DNA from: Neiella litorisoli
GTDB taxonomy: Bacteria; Pseudomonadota; Gammaproteobacteria; Enterobacterales; Neiellaceae
Assembly: GCF_014773395.1 (NCBI RefSeq)
Contig: NZ_JACXAF010000015.1
Coordinates: 61,215 to 125,214 of the forward strand
Length of the DNA stretch: 64,000 nt
Direction of reading: 5' to 3'
Below the pieces are notes generated by a model. The model was given only the letters and a program-made list of their open reading frames with translations, was not told the origin of the DNA and made no database searches. Of the stretch, positions 47,813 to 57,956 are shown in pieces. Position 1 is the first letter of the stretch; the number at the start of each line of letters is the position of its first letter. The position numbers and the translations under genes were made by a program.

Positions 47813-48116
47813 AACGGTGTTGTCCTCGTGTGCACCGAATCTCGGAGCTTTTTAGTCAAAAGCCCATGAAATTGAGGTCAGGGCCTAGCAATGAAGTTGC
47901 TAATAGTGGCGGCATATTATCCATGTCTCAAGTTTTCGACAAACTCGACCACTTCATTAGCGCGCTTGCTTGCCAATATTGGGGCTTGGGTAACAACTTT
48001 GCTTTGAAAGCATCCGCCGCAAGGACGCGGCGGCTGAGCCATCAGTGACGATTTCACGGCGTCTTGAAAAGTAACGTTGTTACCCAAACCCGTCCCACTG
48101 CATCACCCGTTGCTAG
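47813..48116. other. Intergenic region between fabV and the Bcr/CflA gene
   Basis: 304 bases holding the fabV promoter side and the 3' end of the exporter gene. A 72-codon plus-strand frame (47830-48048) has no ribosome site and is not called. The main feature is the nested inverted repeat at 47982-48091. Confidence 0.5.
47982..48091. repeat. Nested long inverted repeat of unknown nature
   Basis: Outer arms GGGCTTGGGTAACAAC (47982-47997) and GTTGTTACCCAAACCC (48076-48091) pair at 15 of 16 positions. Between them CCGCCGC-AAGGAC-GCGGCGG forms a second 7-bp hairpin. It could fold as a branched RNA or cruciform, or be a small mobile palindrome. No T run follows either end. Confidence 0.75.
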
Positions 48117-49277
48117 CTACTTTTGCCGACAGGCCAAGCCCACCAAGCTAAACGCCAAGGTACAGGTTGTCGCCATTAACACCACCATGGGCAGCGGGCC
48201 GTGATCATTACCCAGCGTCACCAAGCCGCTGGCTAGCGCGCCCATACCGAACTGACTCGCACCAAGCAACGCCGAAGCGGTACCGGCATTGGTACGAAAT
48301 AGCTCCATCACTTGTTGCGTGGCATTGGGAAAAACAAAGCTATTGACGCCAATCGCCAGCGCCATCAGCGGCACAATCGTCAGCAGTTGGCCCAGTCCTG
48401 AGGCGACCAAAGCCACTAGGCTGATTAACGCCATCAACTGCACAGTTTGTGCTCGCCGCAATACCACCCGCGCTTGGGCGCGGCCAGCTAAGCGGCCATT
48501 AAAGAAAGCGCAAGTTGCCATCACCACAACATTGGCGGCAAACAAAATCCCGTACAGCTGGGGACTGGCGCCAAAATATTCCATGTACAGGTATGGCGAG
48601 CCGGCAATAAACGCAAACATGGTTGAAGCGTGAAATGCCATACCGATAAACCACAGCCACCCTTTGGGTTCGGTTAGCACCACTTTGTAACGGCGAAACA
48701 GCGCCAACAAATTAGTGCCGCCAACGCCCGGCGCCAAATCGCCAAAGGCGCGCCAAGACCAAGCGAGAGCCACCGTGCCGTACACCGCCAGCACCCAGTA
48801 AATGGCGTGCCAATCGCCCAAGTGCAATAGAAATGATCCCACCGATGGTGCCAATAGCGGCGCCACCAGCATCACCGATAAAATCGCCGAACGAACCTTA
48901 ATGGCGGCAGGACCATCAAATTTGTCGGTAATAATGGCATTAATGACGACCGATCCAGCAGCGCCACCAAATGCCTGAACAACCCGCCAAATCATAAATG
49001 ACTCGACGGTGGTGGCAATTGCCGCAGCGGCACTAGCCACAACAAATAGAGCGAGGCCACCCAACATCACTGGGCGTCGGCCCAAGCCATCCGACAACGG
49101 ACCGTGGACTAACTGACCTGCGGCAAAGCCAATCAAAAACGTGGTGAGCGAGCGCTGCACATCAGCTAGTGGGGTGTTGAAATCGGTGGCAATGGTTGGC
49201 ATCGCCGGCAGGTACATATCGATAGCCAGAGGCGTCATGGCCACAATCATGGCCAACAAAGTAATCATGGCTGCCAC
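48117..49277 (-). CDS. Bcr/CflA family drug-resistance transporter (MFS)
   Basis: 386 residues, twelve membrane segments. TPLAIDMYLPAMPTIATDF and the A-motif GPLSDGLGRRPVMLGG are the family signatures; FGGAAGSVVINAI is motif C-like. It is a proton-driven exporter for drugs such as bicyclomycin, or of peptides/cysteine in relatives. I start at the GTG at 49277, since GAGAGGG is spaced 5 bases ahead; an ATG at 49268 is the alternative. Confidence 0.9.
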   Translation of the reverse strand: MAAMITLLAMIVAMTPLAIDMYLPAMPTIATDFNTPLADVQRSLTTFLIGFAAGQLVHGPLSDGLGRRPVMLGGLALFVVASAAAAIATTVESFMIWRVVQAFGGAAGSVVINAIITDKFDGPAAIKVRSAILSVMLVAPLLAPSVGSFLLHLGDWHAIYWVLAVYGTVALAWSWRAFGDLAPGVGGTNLLALFRRYKVVLTEPKGWLWFIGMAFHASTMFAFIAGSPYLYMEYFGASPQLYGILFAANVVVMATCAFFNGRLAGRAQARVVLRRAQTVQLMALISLVALVASGLGQLLTIVPLMALAIGVNSFVFPNATQQVMELFRTNAGTASALLGASQFGMGALASGLVTLGNDHGPLPMVVLMATTCTLAFSLVGLACRQK

Positions 49278-49336
49278 GACTACCCTCTCATATCAGCAAA
49301 AATGGAGGGCAAGTATACAGGCTGTAGCCGCCAGAC

Positions 49337-51313
49337 TTAAGACGCTCTGCGGGTTTGATGATAATCGTCGTTGTCTGCTTCGGTCTCAATCAGCGTACGG
49401 GTAATGTGACTGGCCTGAGTTCGGACATCCGTTTGAATCTCTTCGGCGAGGCCACGCGCGCCCTCAACCTGTTGTTGCACCGTGTCCATAGCGTGATTAA
49501 ACAAGCTCACTTGTTGCTCTTGCTGCTGGACAAAATTATTCGCCTGATGAGCAACACTTACCGCCTGCTGCGACTTTTCACGAACGCTTTCCGAAGTATC
49601 GAGTAGTTGCTGGGCAATCTGCTTTTGATTACTGGAAGCCGTTCGAACCTCATTAATATTGCCTTCAAGGCTTGTCGAGGCCTGGCCCAGTGTTTCAAGG
49701 ATCTGGGTAATTTCGCCCAATGAGTTTTGCGTTTTCATGGCCAGACCACGAACTTCATCGGCCACCACCGCAAAACCTCGGCCATGCTCTCCTGCCCGCG
49801 CTGACTCAATGGCCGCATTTAACGCCAGCAGATTGGTTTGCTCGGCAATGGTGCGAATGACATCGAGAATGGCGCTAACATCGCTGACCGAAGCGGTAAG
49901 GTCACGCAACGAGGTCAGCCCTTGCTCGGTCGCCACCGCCGTTTGTTCACTGGCGGCAATCACTTGGGCGACATCGGTCTGACTGTGAGTCATTGCCGCT
50001 TCGGTTTCCCGCGCATTAGTTTCGACTTCAGCTGAAATACGGCTTAACTCGGTAGTAATTTCTGCCAACGCCGAGGTCACTTCGCGCGAGCCAAGCAGTT
50101 GCTGCTCGGTATCATTATTGGAGCGGCAAATGTGATTAACCTGACCGCTGATACTTTCTAATGCGTTTGATACCACCTGCAGCTGATCCTGACGGCGTTT
50201 CATGTCCGCCATTTCCTGCTCAATCAGCTGATTGAAGTAAGCGGCAATCTCGCCCATTTCAGAACGCTTGTTGCGAATATCAATGGTGGTCAGCTCATCG
50301 CTTTCAAGCAGTTGCTTAAAACCTTCGCGCAGCTGCCGCAGCGGCTTCAGTACGTAGTGGAATTGCAGCAAGTAGTTCACAATGGCAATCAGCAGCAAAA
50401 TAGCCACTAAGGCCCCCACCACCAGTTGCAGTCGGTCGAGCATGGCTTCGCGCTCCGCTGCGACCACCGCTTCGCCTTTGGCAACCTCGTCACCAAAGCG
50501 CTGCATGTCTTGCGCCAGCGCCTGCAAACTTTGTTCACGCTGATCCGCCAGTTGTTGTGTTTGTTGCAGTTCACCAGGGTAACGTTTGATCAGGCTAGCC
50601 AGCTCGGCAACGGCCAGTTCGCCAACTTCTTCGGCCGCTTCGTCATCGTCACCGAGAGCAAATTCATCTTGCTCTACTTCAAGGTAAACGCCGAGCAACG
50701 GCAGCGCTTGAATCCGCCGGCTCAGTTCGGCCAGATTATTAACCAGCGTGGCAATGTGTTGGCGCGCCTGAGGCTGACTATTAAACAGATCCTGACGGGC
50801 GTCACTCAACTCGTGCAGTAAACTGGCGACATCGGCACTGATATCGGTAAATTGGCGCGCCGCATTGGGGTTGTTGTCATAACCATCGGCGGCGTAGCGA
50901 ATCAAGGATTTGCTACTGGACAGCATTTCTCGCTCGGCATTTTTCAACAATGCCATCGGATCGCCACTGAGTTTGCCAATGGCGCGATAGTCCGATTGTG
51001 TTTTCTGCAATAGCAAATTGACCTGTTCACTAATCGGTGCAGATATCGACGGCGGCAGCGTTGCCAAATCTTGCTCAAGCTTGCGGAGGCGTTGCTCAAC
51101 CTCGACCAGCAACACGGCATCACCGGTCAGCAAATAATTCTGCAGCGATGCCACCACGCCAAGCGACGCCGCTTCTTTAATGGTTTGATAGGTGGTTCGT
51201 TGTTCACTGGCGCCATTGAGTTGACCTTTGGCCCAATACAACATGGCCATAAAGGCAAGGCTGACAGAAAACAGGGTGATGGTAGAGAACCTGGAATAGT
51301 GGGATACGCGCAT
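49337..51313 (-). CDS. Methyl-accepting chemotaxis protein with large sensor domain
   Basis: 658 residues from the ATG of [11 protein letters not shown]; an ATG 21 codons earlier (51376) also is in frame, without a better ribosome site. TM1 (about 10-28), a helical periplasmic domain (about 30-305) containing an acidic insert [14 protein letters not shown]2, HAMP, then the signalling domain with tip [18 protein letters not shown] and [15 protein letters not shown]. It should feed the CheA pathway. No chemotaxis kinase gene is near. It follows rsmJ closely on the same strand. Confidence 0.93.
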   Translation of the reverse strand: MRVSHYSRFSTITLFSVSLAFMAMLYWAKGQLNGASEQRTTYQTIKEAASLGVVASLQNYLLTGDAVLLVEVEQRLRKLEQDLATLPPSISAPISEQVNLLLQKTQSDYRAIGKLSGDPMALLKNAEREMLSSSKSLIRYAADGYDNNPNAARQFTDISADVASLLHELSDARQDLFNSQPQARQHIATLVNNLAELSRRIQALPLLGVYLEVEQDEFALGDDDEAAEEVGELAVAELASLIKRYPGELQQTQQLADQREQSLQALAQDMQRFGDEVAKGEAVVAAEREAMLDRLQLVVGALVAILLLIAIVNYLLQFHYVLKPLRQLREGFKQLLESDELTTIDIRNKRSEMGEIAAYFNQLIEQEMADMKRRQDQLQVVSNALESISGQVNHICRSNNDTEQQLLGSREVTSALAEITTELSRISAEVETNARETEAAMTHSQTDVAQVIAASEQTAVATEQGLTSLRDLTASVSDVSAILDVIRTIAEQTNLLALNAAIESARAGEHGRGFAVVADEVRGLAMKTQNSLGEITQILETLGQASTSLEGNINEVRTASSNQKQIAQQLLDTSESVREKSQQAVSVAHQANNFVQQQEQQVSLFNHAMDTVQQQVEGARGLAEEIQTDVRTQASHITRTLIETEADNDDYHQTRRAS

Positions 51314-51394
51314 CGCAGTGTCAGCCGGTAGTGAATGGTTGGCTGGCACAGTAGCCAAGAAATATGACAGATTCATGAAATTATTAAATGGTAA

Positions 51395-52150
51395 TCAAGA
51401 CGTTGCCATATAGACATCAAAACGATTTTTCTTCGTCACAATCTGATGGTGGGGCTGCTGGCCGGCCATAAAATCGGCATAGTCGGGACGTTTCACCACG
51501 ACTCGCTTAGCGGCATGTTGTCGCGCGACGGCCAACAACTCATCGGCATCTTCATCAGCACCAACCAGCTGTTGAAACAAGCGCATTTCCTTTTTCACCT
51601 GCGCCGATTTGGCCCGATGGGGAAACATCGGATCGAGATAAATGACATCGTGCTGTGGCAAGGTTTCAATCATTTGTCGCGACTGACCATGATGACATTG
51701 CACCCGCTCGGCCACCCAAGGGCCAATATCGGCATCAAGACAAGCACGCTGATAACCGTCGTACAATAGCGCTGCCACTGCTGGGTGGCGCTCCACCAAT
51801 GTCACCGAACACCCCAAACTCGCCAAGACCATGCCATCGCGACCTAAGCCTGCGGTGGCGTCCAACACTGTCGGGGTTTGCCCCTTTTTCAGCCCTACCG
51901 CTTTGGCAACGGCCTGACCACGACCGCCACCAAAGTTGCGCCGATGAGCAACAGCCCCCGACGCCCAGTCAACCCACACATCTCCCAACTTGGTTTGCTG
52001 GCGATCGCGCAGAACTAAACCGCGAGCAGTTAAGATCAGTTGTAATCCAGGCTGTTTAGTTGGACCAAAAGGAAGGGCAAAGCGACGAGCAAGCTGTTTG
52101 GCGCCATCGACAAGTTCGGCACATTCGGCAATAACAGAGATGGCAGTCAT
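51395..52150 (-). CDS. rsmJ: 16S rRNA m2G1516 methyltransferase RsmJ
   Basis: 251 residues. SAM motif [17 protein letters not shown], then [17 protein letters not shown], and the catalytic-loop segment [14 protein letters not shown]. It methylates the exocyclic amine of G1516 in 16S rRNA. In E. coli rsmJ is next to prlC. Here a large hybrid kinase on the other strand lies between them. Confidence 0.94.
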   Translation of the reverse strand: MTAISVIAECAELVDGAKQLARRFALPFGPTKQPGLQLILTARGLVLRDRQQTKLGDVWVDWASGAVAHRRNFGGGRGQAVAKAVGLKKGQTPTVLDATAGLGRDGMVLASLGCSVTLVERHPAVAALLYDGYQRACLDADIGPWVAERVQCHHGQSRQMIETLPQHDVIYLDPMFPHRAKSAQVKKEMRLFQQLVGADEDADELLAVARQHAAKRVVVKRPDYADFMAGQQPHHQIVTKKNRFDVYMATS

Positions 52151-52265
52151 TCAAAGCGTTAATACCAGCAAAATCATGGTCGCTATTTTACACCAATCCG
52201 ATTCGCTTTCAGACAACAACTTGTTAATCTAGCGCAGATTGGTTGGTCACCAGGATGGTTTTACT

Positions 52266-55200
52266 TTGGCCCGAGAATGGTTTTCTCCCGAAACATGGCA
52301 AAACAAATCGCTCTTTGTCGCGATTGGCTTAGGCGTGCTCGGTGCTGTCACCAACCTATTTACCATTCCCATGTTCGCCAATACCAGCTTGGTCCTCGGC
52401 GGCGTGTTCAGCATGCTAGCCGCTATTCTTATGCGCCCCCATCACGCCTTGCTGGCGTCGGTGATTGCCACCACCGGTTTGCTGATTAACTGGCAGCATG
52501 GCTGGGGCTACATCTGGTTTCCGCTCGAAGTGCTCTTCGTCAACTGGATGGTGCGGCAGCGTATTCACGCACTGATTGCCGATTTACTCTATTGGCTGCT
52601 GGTGGGGATGCCACTGGTGTATTTGGTGCTGATCAGCGTCGAGCAACTGTCACCGCCGATGCTCGCGACCATTCTGGTCAAGCAAGCCCTCAACGGCTAT
52701 TTGTATACCTTACTTGCAGCATTCATTGCCATGCTGCCGTGGTGCCGCACCTTCCTGTCTGATCGACCGCTGTCGCTACCGCCCTTAAAAATTTATCTAA
52801 CCCAAGCATTCGGTATGCTGGCAACGCTGAGCCTGTTGGCTTATGGCTTGGTCAGCGAGCGCCATTACACTGATGATGTCAAACAACAACTGGAATTGGA
52901 TTTATCCAATTACAGTGGCCAAATCCGCACTTACGGTTTGCAGCAAAAAGCCATTGAGCGCAATCAAATGGATGCCTTGGTCGCGATTTGGCGGACCAAC
53001 TTAGGCCCTGGCGTAATGCCTTCGCAGGTGCAGTTAGATGCCATGTTCGAAGCCAACCCCAGATACCTGGCATTGATGTTGGTGTCACCAGATGGCCAAC
53101 TGTTGCGCTACAGCCAGCAAAGCGACTTCCAGCAGAGCTTGCGCAGCCGCTCTCCAGCGCCTCAAATCAAGCAAGATGAGCTACAACGCGCAGGCAAGAG
53201 CCGGCTGACCCGCTTATCGCATTCAGTAGCCAATTCAGACTTTGGTTTTCAGCCAACAGTCATTGCCACCCGGCCGATTTACGGCACAGACAACTTCACC
53301 ATCAAAGGCTATGTACAAGGCATTCTGCCACTTAAGCAGCATCAGAAAAATTTGGACAGCTTTCTTGCCGGAACGCCGTTTGAATTTGTCATTTTAGATA
53401 GCAATCAACAGGTCAATCTGAGCAGCAGCAATCTCGGCTTGCCACTCAATAGTCACTTTGTGTTTGACACTCAGAGTATGTCGGCGCTGCCGCTACCCTT
53501 ACCCGCGTTAACCACCGAACTGGGCAATCGCAAAGCCGACTATTTCTATCACCGCCGCCCTCTCGATCAGCAAACTGAAGTGATGGTATTAACGCCGGCG
53601 ACGAAAGTTTTGGTGAAGCTGCAACAGCATTATCTCAAATGGGCGCTGTTTATTGTCATTGCCTCACTGGCCTCCGTGGTCCTCGGACAGCTGCTGGCGG
53701 GTTTGTTTACCCAGCCTCTGGATGCCCTGCTGCGATTTTCCAGTCAGGACAACTTCCCCATCCCGAAAGACAAATCACAAAGCCATAACTTCCATTATCG
53801 CGAGCAACACCAGTTATTCGCCAACATCGTGCGGAAAACCAAAGCGCTGGCCAGCTACCACAACTCGCTGGAACATCAGGTCAGCACCCGCACCCAAGAA
53901 CTGCAAATGCTCAATGATCGCCTCAGTCGCGTGCTACAAGCCTCGTCCGATGGCATTTTGGAAGTCAATGGCAAAGGTCGCATCAACTTCGCCAACCAAA
54001 TGTTGGCAGGCTGGTTAGAACAACCACCAGAACAATTAGTTGGCCAATCAATCGAAGGATTATTGCTACCCGTTAGTGGCTCCATGACCCTAGAGCAGTG
54101 TGTTCATGAAGCTCGCTTTACTGGCACCATGGCCGAAGGTGAGGGCCAACTGCGACGTGACGGAGTGCTGATTGAACTGGAATTCAACGCCGCTCCAACG
54201 GCTGTTGAAGATGGCAATGTCGGTGCCGTAGTGATGCTGCGCAATGCTACTTCGCGCAAAGAAATTCAGCGTAACGTTGAACATGCCCGGCGCAGTGCCG
54301 AGCTGGCGGCGCAAGCTAAATCCGATTTTGTCGCCAACGTCAGCCATGAGATCCGCACCCCGCTCAACGCCATTGGTGGCCTCATTCAATTATTCGGCCG
54401 TGACAATTTATCACTGGAGCAAAAGCAATATTTGAAGCGCATGGCCCACGGCGCCGAACTGTTGCAAGCCATCGTTAACGACATTCTCGACTTTTCCAAG
54501 ATTGAAGCCGGCCACTTAGAGCTGAATGTGCAGGCGTTTGATCTCGAAGCGCTGCTCGACAACCTTAAATTGTTAATGCTGCCCAAGGCTGAGCAAAAGC
54601 AATTGCAGCTGAATCTGGAATTGGCTACGGATGTCCCCATTGGCCTTGTTGGCGACTCGTTGCGGCTTAGTCAGGTACTGATGAATCTGGTCTCTAATGC
54701 CATCAAATTTACTAAACATGGCCATGTCACCGTTACCGTCACTGTGCTGCCGGAACGTGACAGCGACAAAGCTCATCTGCGCATGGCAGTAACCGACAGC
54801 GGCATTGGCATTGCCCCAGAAAAATTAGGTAATTTGTTCCGGCCATTTACCCAAGCCGACAATGCCACCACCCGCCAATATGGTGGCACGGGCCTTGGCC
54901 TAGCGATCTGTCAGCGCTTGGTTGGCCTGATGGGCGGCCAACTGCAAGTCAGCAGCATTCCCGAGCGCGGCAGCAAATTCTGGTTTGATATTCAGTTGCC
55001 GGTCGCCGCCCCATCTGCCGAGTTGCTGCAAACACCATCGGCCATTGCTGAATCGCCTAATGTGGCATTCAATGGCCAGCGGATTTTGGTGGTGGAAGAT
55101 AATAGCGTGAACCTGCAAATCACCCAGCTGATGCTGACTCGCCTTGGGTTAAAGGCCGATGGCGCAATATCAGCGGCGATTGCTTTGGAGAAACTGCAAC

Positions 55201-55781
55201 AGCAGGCATTTGATTTGGTGTTAATGGATTTACAAATGCCAGAAATGGATGGCATTGAAGCGGTTGGTAACATCCGTCAATGCCGCGACTGGGACAACAT
55301 ACCGGTGGTGGCGCTGACTGCTCACGTATCGGTTGCCGATAAAAAGCGCTGCCTTGCCGCCGGCATGCAAGACCACATTGGTAAGCCGGTCGTGATGACC
55401 GAGTTGACCCGCGTGCTGGCGCGTCATTTGAGTTTTTCAGTCGACGGCGACGATAGTCACTCAGGGCCACATGAATTGGCAACCGAGGCGGCCGATCTGC
55501 AATATTTGCAGCAAACCTTCTATCAGCGCTATGGCAAAATCGACGTTCACCTGCGAACGCTGGTTGAAATTGACGCCTGGCAAGATGCCAGAGAATTAAT
55601 TAACGCCGCCAGCAAGTCCGCCAGCGACTTTAAGCAAACCGAGCTGAATAATTTGCTGGCGACTTTGGCTCGCGGCATTGAGCAACGCCAGCTCGACACA
55701 ACCGCTCTGGCTCAACTTGCCGATTACATCAATACCGCCCAGCGACAGTTGCAGGCGGCAGAGATCAATAGCGTCGGCTAA
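52266..55781 (+). CDS. Hybrid sensor histidine kinase with multi-span membrane input domain
   Basis: 1,171 residues if started at the TTG at 52266 (AGGAT about 10 bases ahead); another TTG at 52239 is possible, no ATG. The membrane module of six or so spans (about 10-200) is MASE-like. An extracytoplasmic sensor (about 205-455), a further span (about 460-480), a coiled coil and a PAS domain (about 550-670) follow. His694 is in NVSHEIRTPLNAIGGL, the ATPase boxes are TDSGIGIAPEKLGNLF and GGTGLGLAICQRL, and the receiver has Asp988 in LVLMDLQMPEMDG. A C-terminal part of about 120 residues may be a degenerate phosphotransfer domain. Its stop overlaps prlC by four bases. Confidence 0.9.
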   Translation: MAREWFSPETWQNKSLFVAIGLGVLGAVTNLFTIPMFANTSLVLGGVFSMLAAILMRPHHALLASVIATTGLLINWQHGWGYIWFPLEVLFVNWMVRQRIHALIADLLYWLLVGMPLVYLVLISVEQLSPPMLATILVKQALNGYLYTLLAAFIAMLPWCRTFLSDRPLSLPPLKIYLTQAFGMLATLSLLAYGLVSERHYTDDVKQQLELDLSNYSGQIRTYGLQQKAIERNQMDALVAIWRTNLGPGVMPSQVQLDAMFEANPRYLALMLVSPDGQLLRYSQQSDFQQSLRSRSPAPQIKQDELQRAGKSRLTRLSHSVANSDFGFQPTVIATRPIYGTDNFTIKGYVQGILPLKQHQKNLDSFLAGTPFEFVILDSNQQVNLSSSNLGLPLNSHFVFDTQSMSALPLPLPALTTELGNRKADYFYHRRPLDQQTEVMVLTPATKVLVKLQQHYLKWALFIVIASLASVVLGQLLAGLFTQPLDALLRFSSQDNFPIPKDKSQSHNFHYREQHQLFANIVRKTKALASYHNSLEHQVSTRTQELQMLNDRLSRVLQASSDGILEVNGKGRINFANQMLAGWLEQPPEQLVGQSIEGLLLPVSGSMTLEQCVHEARFTGTMAEGEGQLRRDGVLIELEFNAAPTAVEDGNVGAVVMLRNATSRKEIQRNVEHARRSAELAAQAKSDFVANVSHEIRTPLNAIGGLIQLFGRDNLSLEQKQYLKRMAHGAELLQAIVNDILDFSKIEAGHLELNVQAFDLEALLDNLKLLMLPKAEQKQLQLNLELATDVPIGLVGDSLRLSQVLMNLVSNAIKFTKHGHVTVTVTVLPERDSDKAHLRMAVTDSGIGIAPEKLGNLFRPFTQADNATTRQYGGTGLGLAICQRLVGLMGGQLQVSSIPERGSKFWFDIQLPVAAPSAELLQTPSAIAESPNVAFNGQRILVVEDNSVNLQITQLMLTRLGLKADGAISAAIALEKLQQQAFDLVLMDLQMPEMDGIEAVGNIRQCRDWDNIPVVALTAHVSVADKKRCLAAGMQDHIGKPVVMTELTRVLARHLSFSVDGDDSHSGPHELATEAADLQYLQQTFYQRYGKIDVHLRTLVEIDAWQDARELINAASKSASDFKQTELNNLLATLARGIEQRQLDTTALAQLADYINTAQRQLQAAEINSVG

Positions 55782-57811
55782 CCACCAATGCCACTGTGGC
55801 GCAGCAGTGGTTGAATGTCAGGCTCTCGTCCACGGAACGCTTTAAACAGCTCCATTGGCGGTCGCGAGCCGCCCTGCTCAAGCACGTTATGGAGGAACTC
55901 AGCGCCAGTTTCGGCATTGAAAATACCGTCCTGCTCAAACTTATCGAAGGCATCAGCAGACAACACTTCCGCCCACTTATAGCTGTAGTAACCGGCAGCA
56001 TAACCACCAGCAAAAATATGGCCGAATGAATTCTGGAAGCGATTGAACGCTGGCGGCTGGATCACTGCCACCCGCTCTCTGACTGAGGCCAGCACTTCCG
56101 CGACATCACCTGCCGATAAGTGCAGTTCAAAGTCGAACAGGGCAAATTCCAGCTGACGCATCATGCCAAGTGCCGATTGGAAATTACGGCCATCGAGCAG
56201 GCGTTGCAGCAAATCCGCCGGCAGCGGTTCGCCGGTTTCGTAGTGGCCCGAAATAAAGCTCAGCGCTTGCGGCTGCCAACACCAGTTTTCAAGGAATTGG
56301 CTCGGTAATTCAACCGCATCCCAAGGCACCCCATTGATGCCTGAGACGCTGGCAATATCGACTTTCGTCAGCATATGGTGAATGCCATGACCAAACTCGT
56401 GGAACAGGGTGACCACTTCATCGTGAGTAAACAGTGCCGGCTTATCGCCAACGGGCTTGTTGAAGTTGCAGGTCAAATAGGCCACTGGCAGCTGCAGTTG
56501 GCCTTCTGCGGTTTGCCTACGCACTCGGCATTCATCCATCCAAGCGCCGCCGCGCTTATGCTCGCGGGCGTATAAATCAAGGTAGAAACTGCCGCGGTGA
56601 ACATCGCTGCTGTCATAGATGTGGAAGAAGCGCACGTCATGGTGGTAGCTATCGAAATCCTTTTGCTCCTCAACTCGCATACCAAACAACCGCTTAACCA
56701 CTTCGAACAAGCCATTGACCACGCGGTTTTCTGGGAAATATGGGCGCAAGATTTCATCACTAATGGCGTATTTCGCTTGCTTGAATTTTTCCGCGTAGTA
56801 GGTCAAATCCCACACGTTCAACTCACTAACGCCATGGGTTTCGCGGGCAAACTCTGTGAGTTCGGCCAACTCTTTTTTCGCTTGCGGTAATGACCGCGCC
56901 GCCAAATCGTTGAGGAACTTCACCACTTGCTCGGGCGATTCGGCCATTTTGGTGCTGAGCGACAACTCGGCATAGTTATCAAAACCAAGTAGCGTCGCCA
57001 ATTCGGCGCGCAACGCCACGAGTTCGCGCATGAGCTCAGCATTGTCCCATTTACCCGCATCTGGCCCCTGATCGGATGCTCTGGTGCAGAACGCGGTATA
57101 AACCTCGCGCCGCAGCTCGGAGTCATCGGCGTACGTCATCACCGCCATGTAGCTCGGAAACTCCAAGGTCAGCAAATAACCGTCCAACTCTTTACCGGCG
57201 GCAGCTTGCTGAGCAGCATCAAGCGCGGTTTGTGGCAGCCCAGCCAACACCGCGACATCGGTGACATGTTTTTGCCAAGCGTTAGTGGCATCTAATAAGT
57301 TGTTGCTGAACTGCGATGATAACTCCGCCATGCGGGTTTTAATCTCGCCGTAACGTTGCTGCTTGTCGGCATCCAAATCGATACCCGATAAGCGAAAATC
57401 ACGCAGGCTATTGTCGATTGACTGACGCTGAGCCTGACTGAGATCAGCGTATGCTTCGCTGTCGGCTAGCTTTTGGTAGGCTTCAAACAACCCTTTGTGC
57501 TGGCCCAAATAGGTGCTGTATTGGGACAACGCAGGCAAGCAGGCATCATGCGCTTCGCGCCATTCAGGCGAATTCAACACGCTATTGATGTGGCCAACGG
57601 GCGACCACACTTGGCTAAGCTGATCATCGGCTTGCTCCAGCGGAGCCACAATGGTCTCCCAACTGACCGCCTCTGACTGAGCTAACACCTCATCAACAAC
57701 GGTTTTGCAATGGTCAATGGCTTGCTCGACCGCAGGTTGAATGTGTTCAGCAGACAATTTCGAGAAAGGCGGCAATGGCGCATTTGCTAGCAAAGGATTG
57801 GTTTGATTCAT
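55778..57811 (-). CDS. prlC: Oligopeptidase A (M3 metallopeptidase)
   Basis: 677 residues from the ATG at 57811 (AAAGAGA ahead; an ATG two codons upstream is possible). The zinc site is HEFGHGIHHML, His471 to His475, with the third ligand Glu in the following helix. Cytoplasmic enzyme that degrades signal peptides and short peptides. Adjacent and divergent to gorA, near rsmJ: same neighbourhood as in E. coli. Confidence 0.96.
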   Translation of the reverse strand: MNQTNPLLANAPLPPFSKLSAEHIQPAVEQAIDHCKTVVDEVLAQSEAVSWETIVAPLEQADDQLSQVWSPVGHINSVLNSPEWREAHDACLPALSQYSTYLGQHKGLFEAYQKLADSEAYADLSQAQRQSIDNSLRDFRLSGIDLDADKQQRYGEIKTRMAELSSQFSNNLLDATNAWQKHVTDVAVLAGLPQTALDAAQQAAAGKELDGYLLTLEFPSYMAVMTYADDSELRREVYTAFCTRASDQGPDAGKWDNAELMRELVALRAELATLLGFDNYAELSLSTKMAESPEQVVKFLNDLAARSLPQAKKELAELTEFARETHGVSELNVWDLTYYAEKFKQAKYAISDEILRPYFPENRVVNGLFEVVKRLFGMRVEEQKDFDSYHHDVRFFHIYDSSDVHRGSFYLDLYAREHKRGGAWMDECRVRRQTAEGQLQLPVAYLTCNFNKPVGDKPALFTHDEVVTLFHEFGHGIHHMLTKVDIASVSGINGVPWDAVELPSQFLENWCWQPQALSFISGHYETGEPLPADLLQRLLDGRNFQSALGMMRQLEFALFDFELHLSAGDVAEVLASVRERVAVIQPPAFNRFQNSFGHIFAGGYAAGYYSYKWAEVLSADAFDKFEQDGIFNAETGAEFLHNVLEQGGSRPPMELFKAFRGREPDIQPLLRHSGIGG

Positions 57812-57956
57812 TAGCATTCTCTTTAATTCACTGGCGGCAAGGATTGCAGCGCGCTATAACCTTCATATGGAGCCAGAGTCCGGTAATTCAATGGTCACTT
57901 TCAACCTGACCAACCATCTGGCAAACTGCGGACACAAATTCTAAAGAGATGCCCTC

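Noticed and set aside
47830..48048. 72-codon plus-strand frame between fabV and the exporter
   Set aside because: No ribosome site, crosses the inverted repeat, unlikely composition.
47982..48091. Integron attC site
   Set aside because: GTTGTTA does not match the GTTRRRY core and there is no integrase or cassette nearby; kept only as an unexplained inverted repeat.
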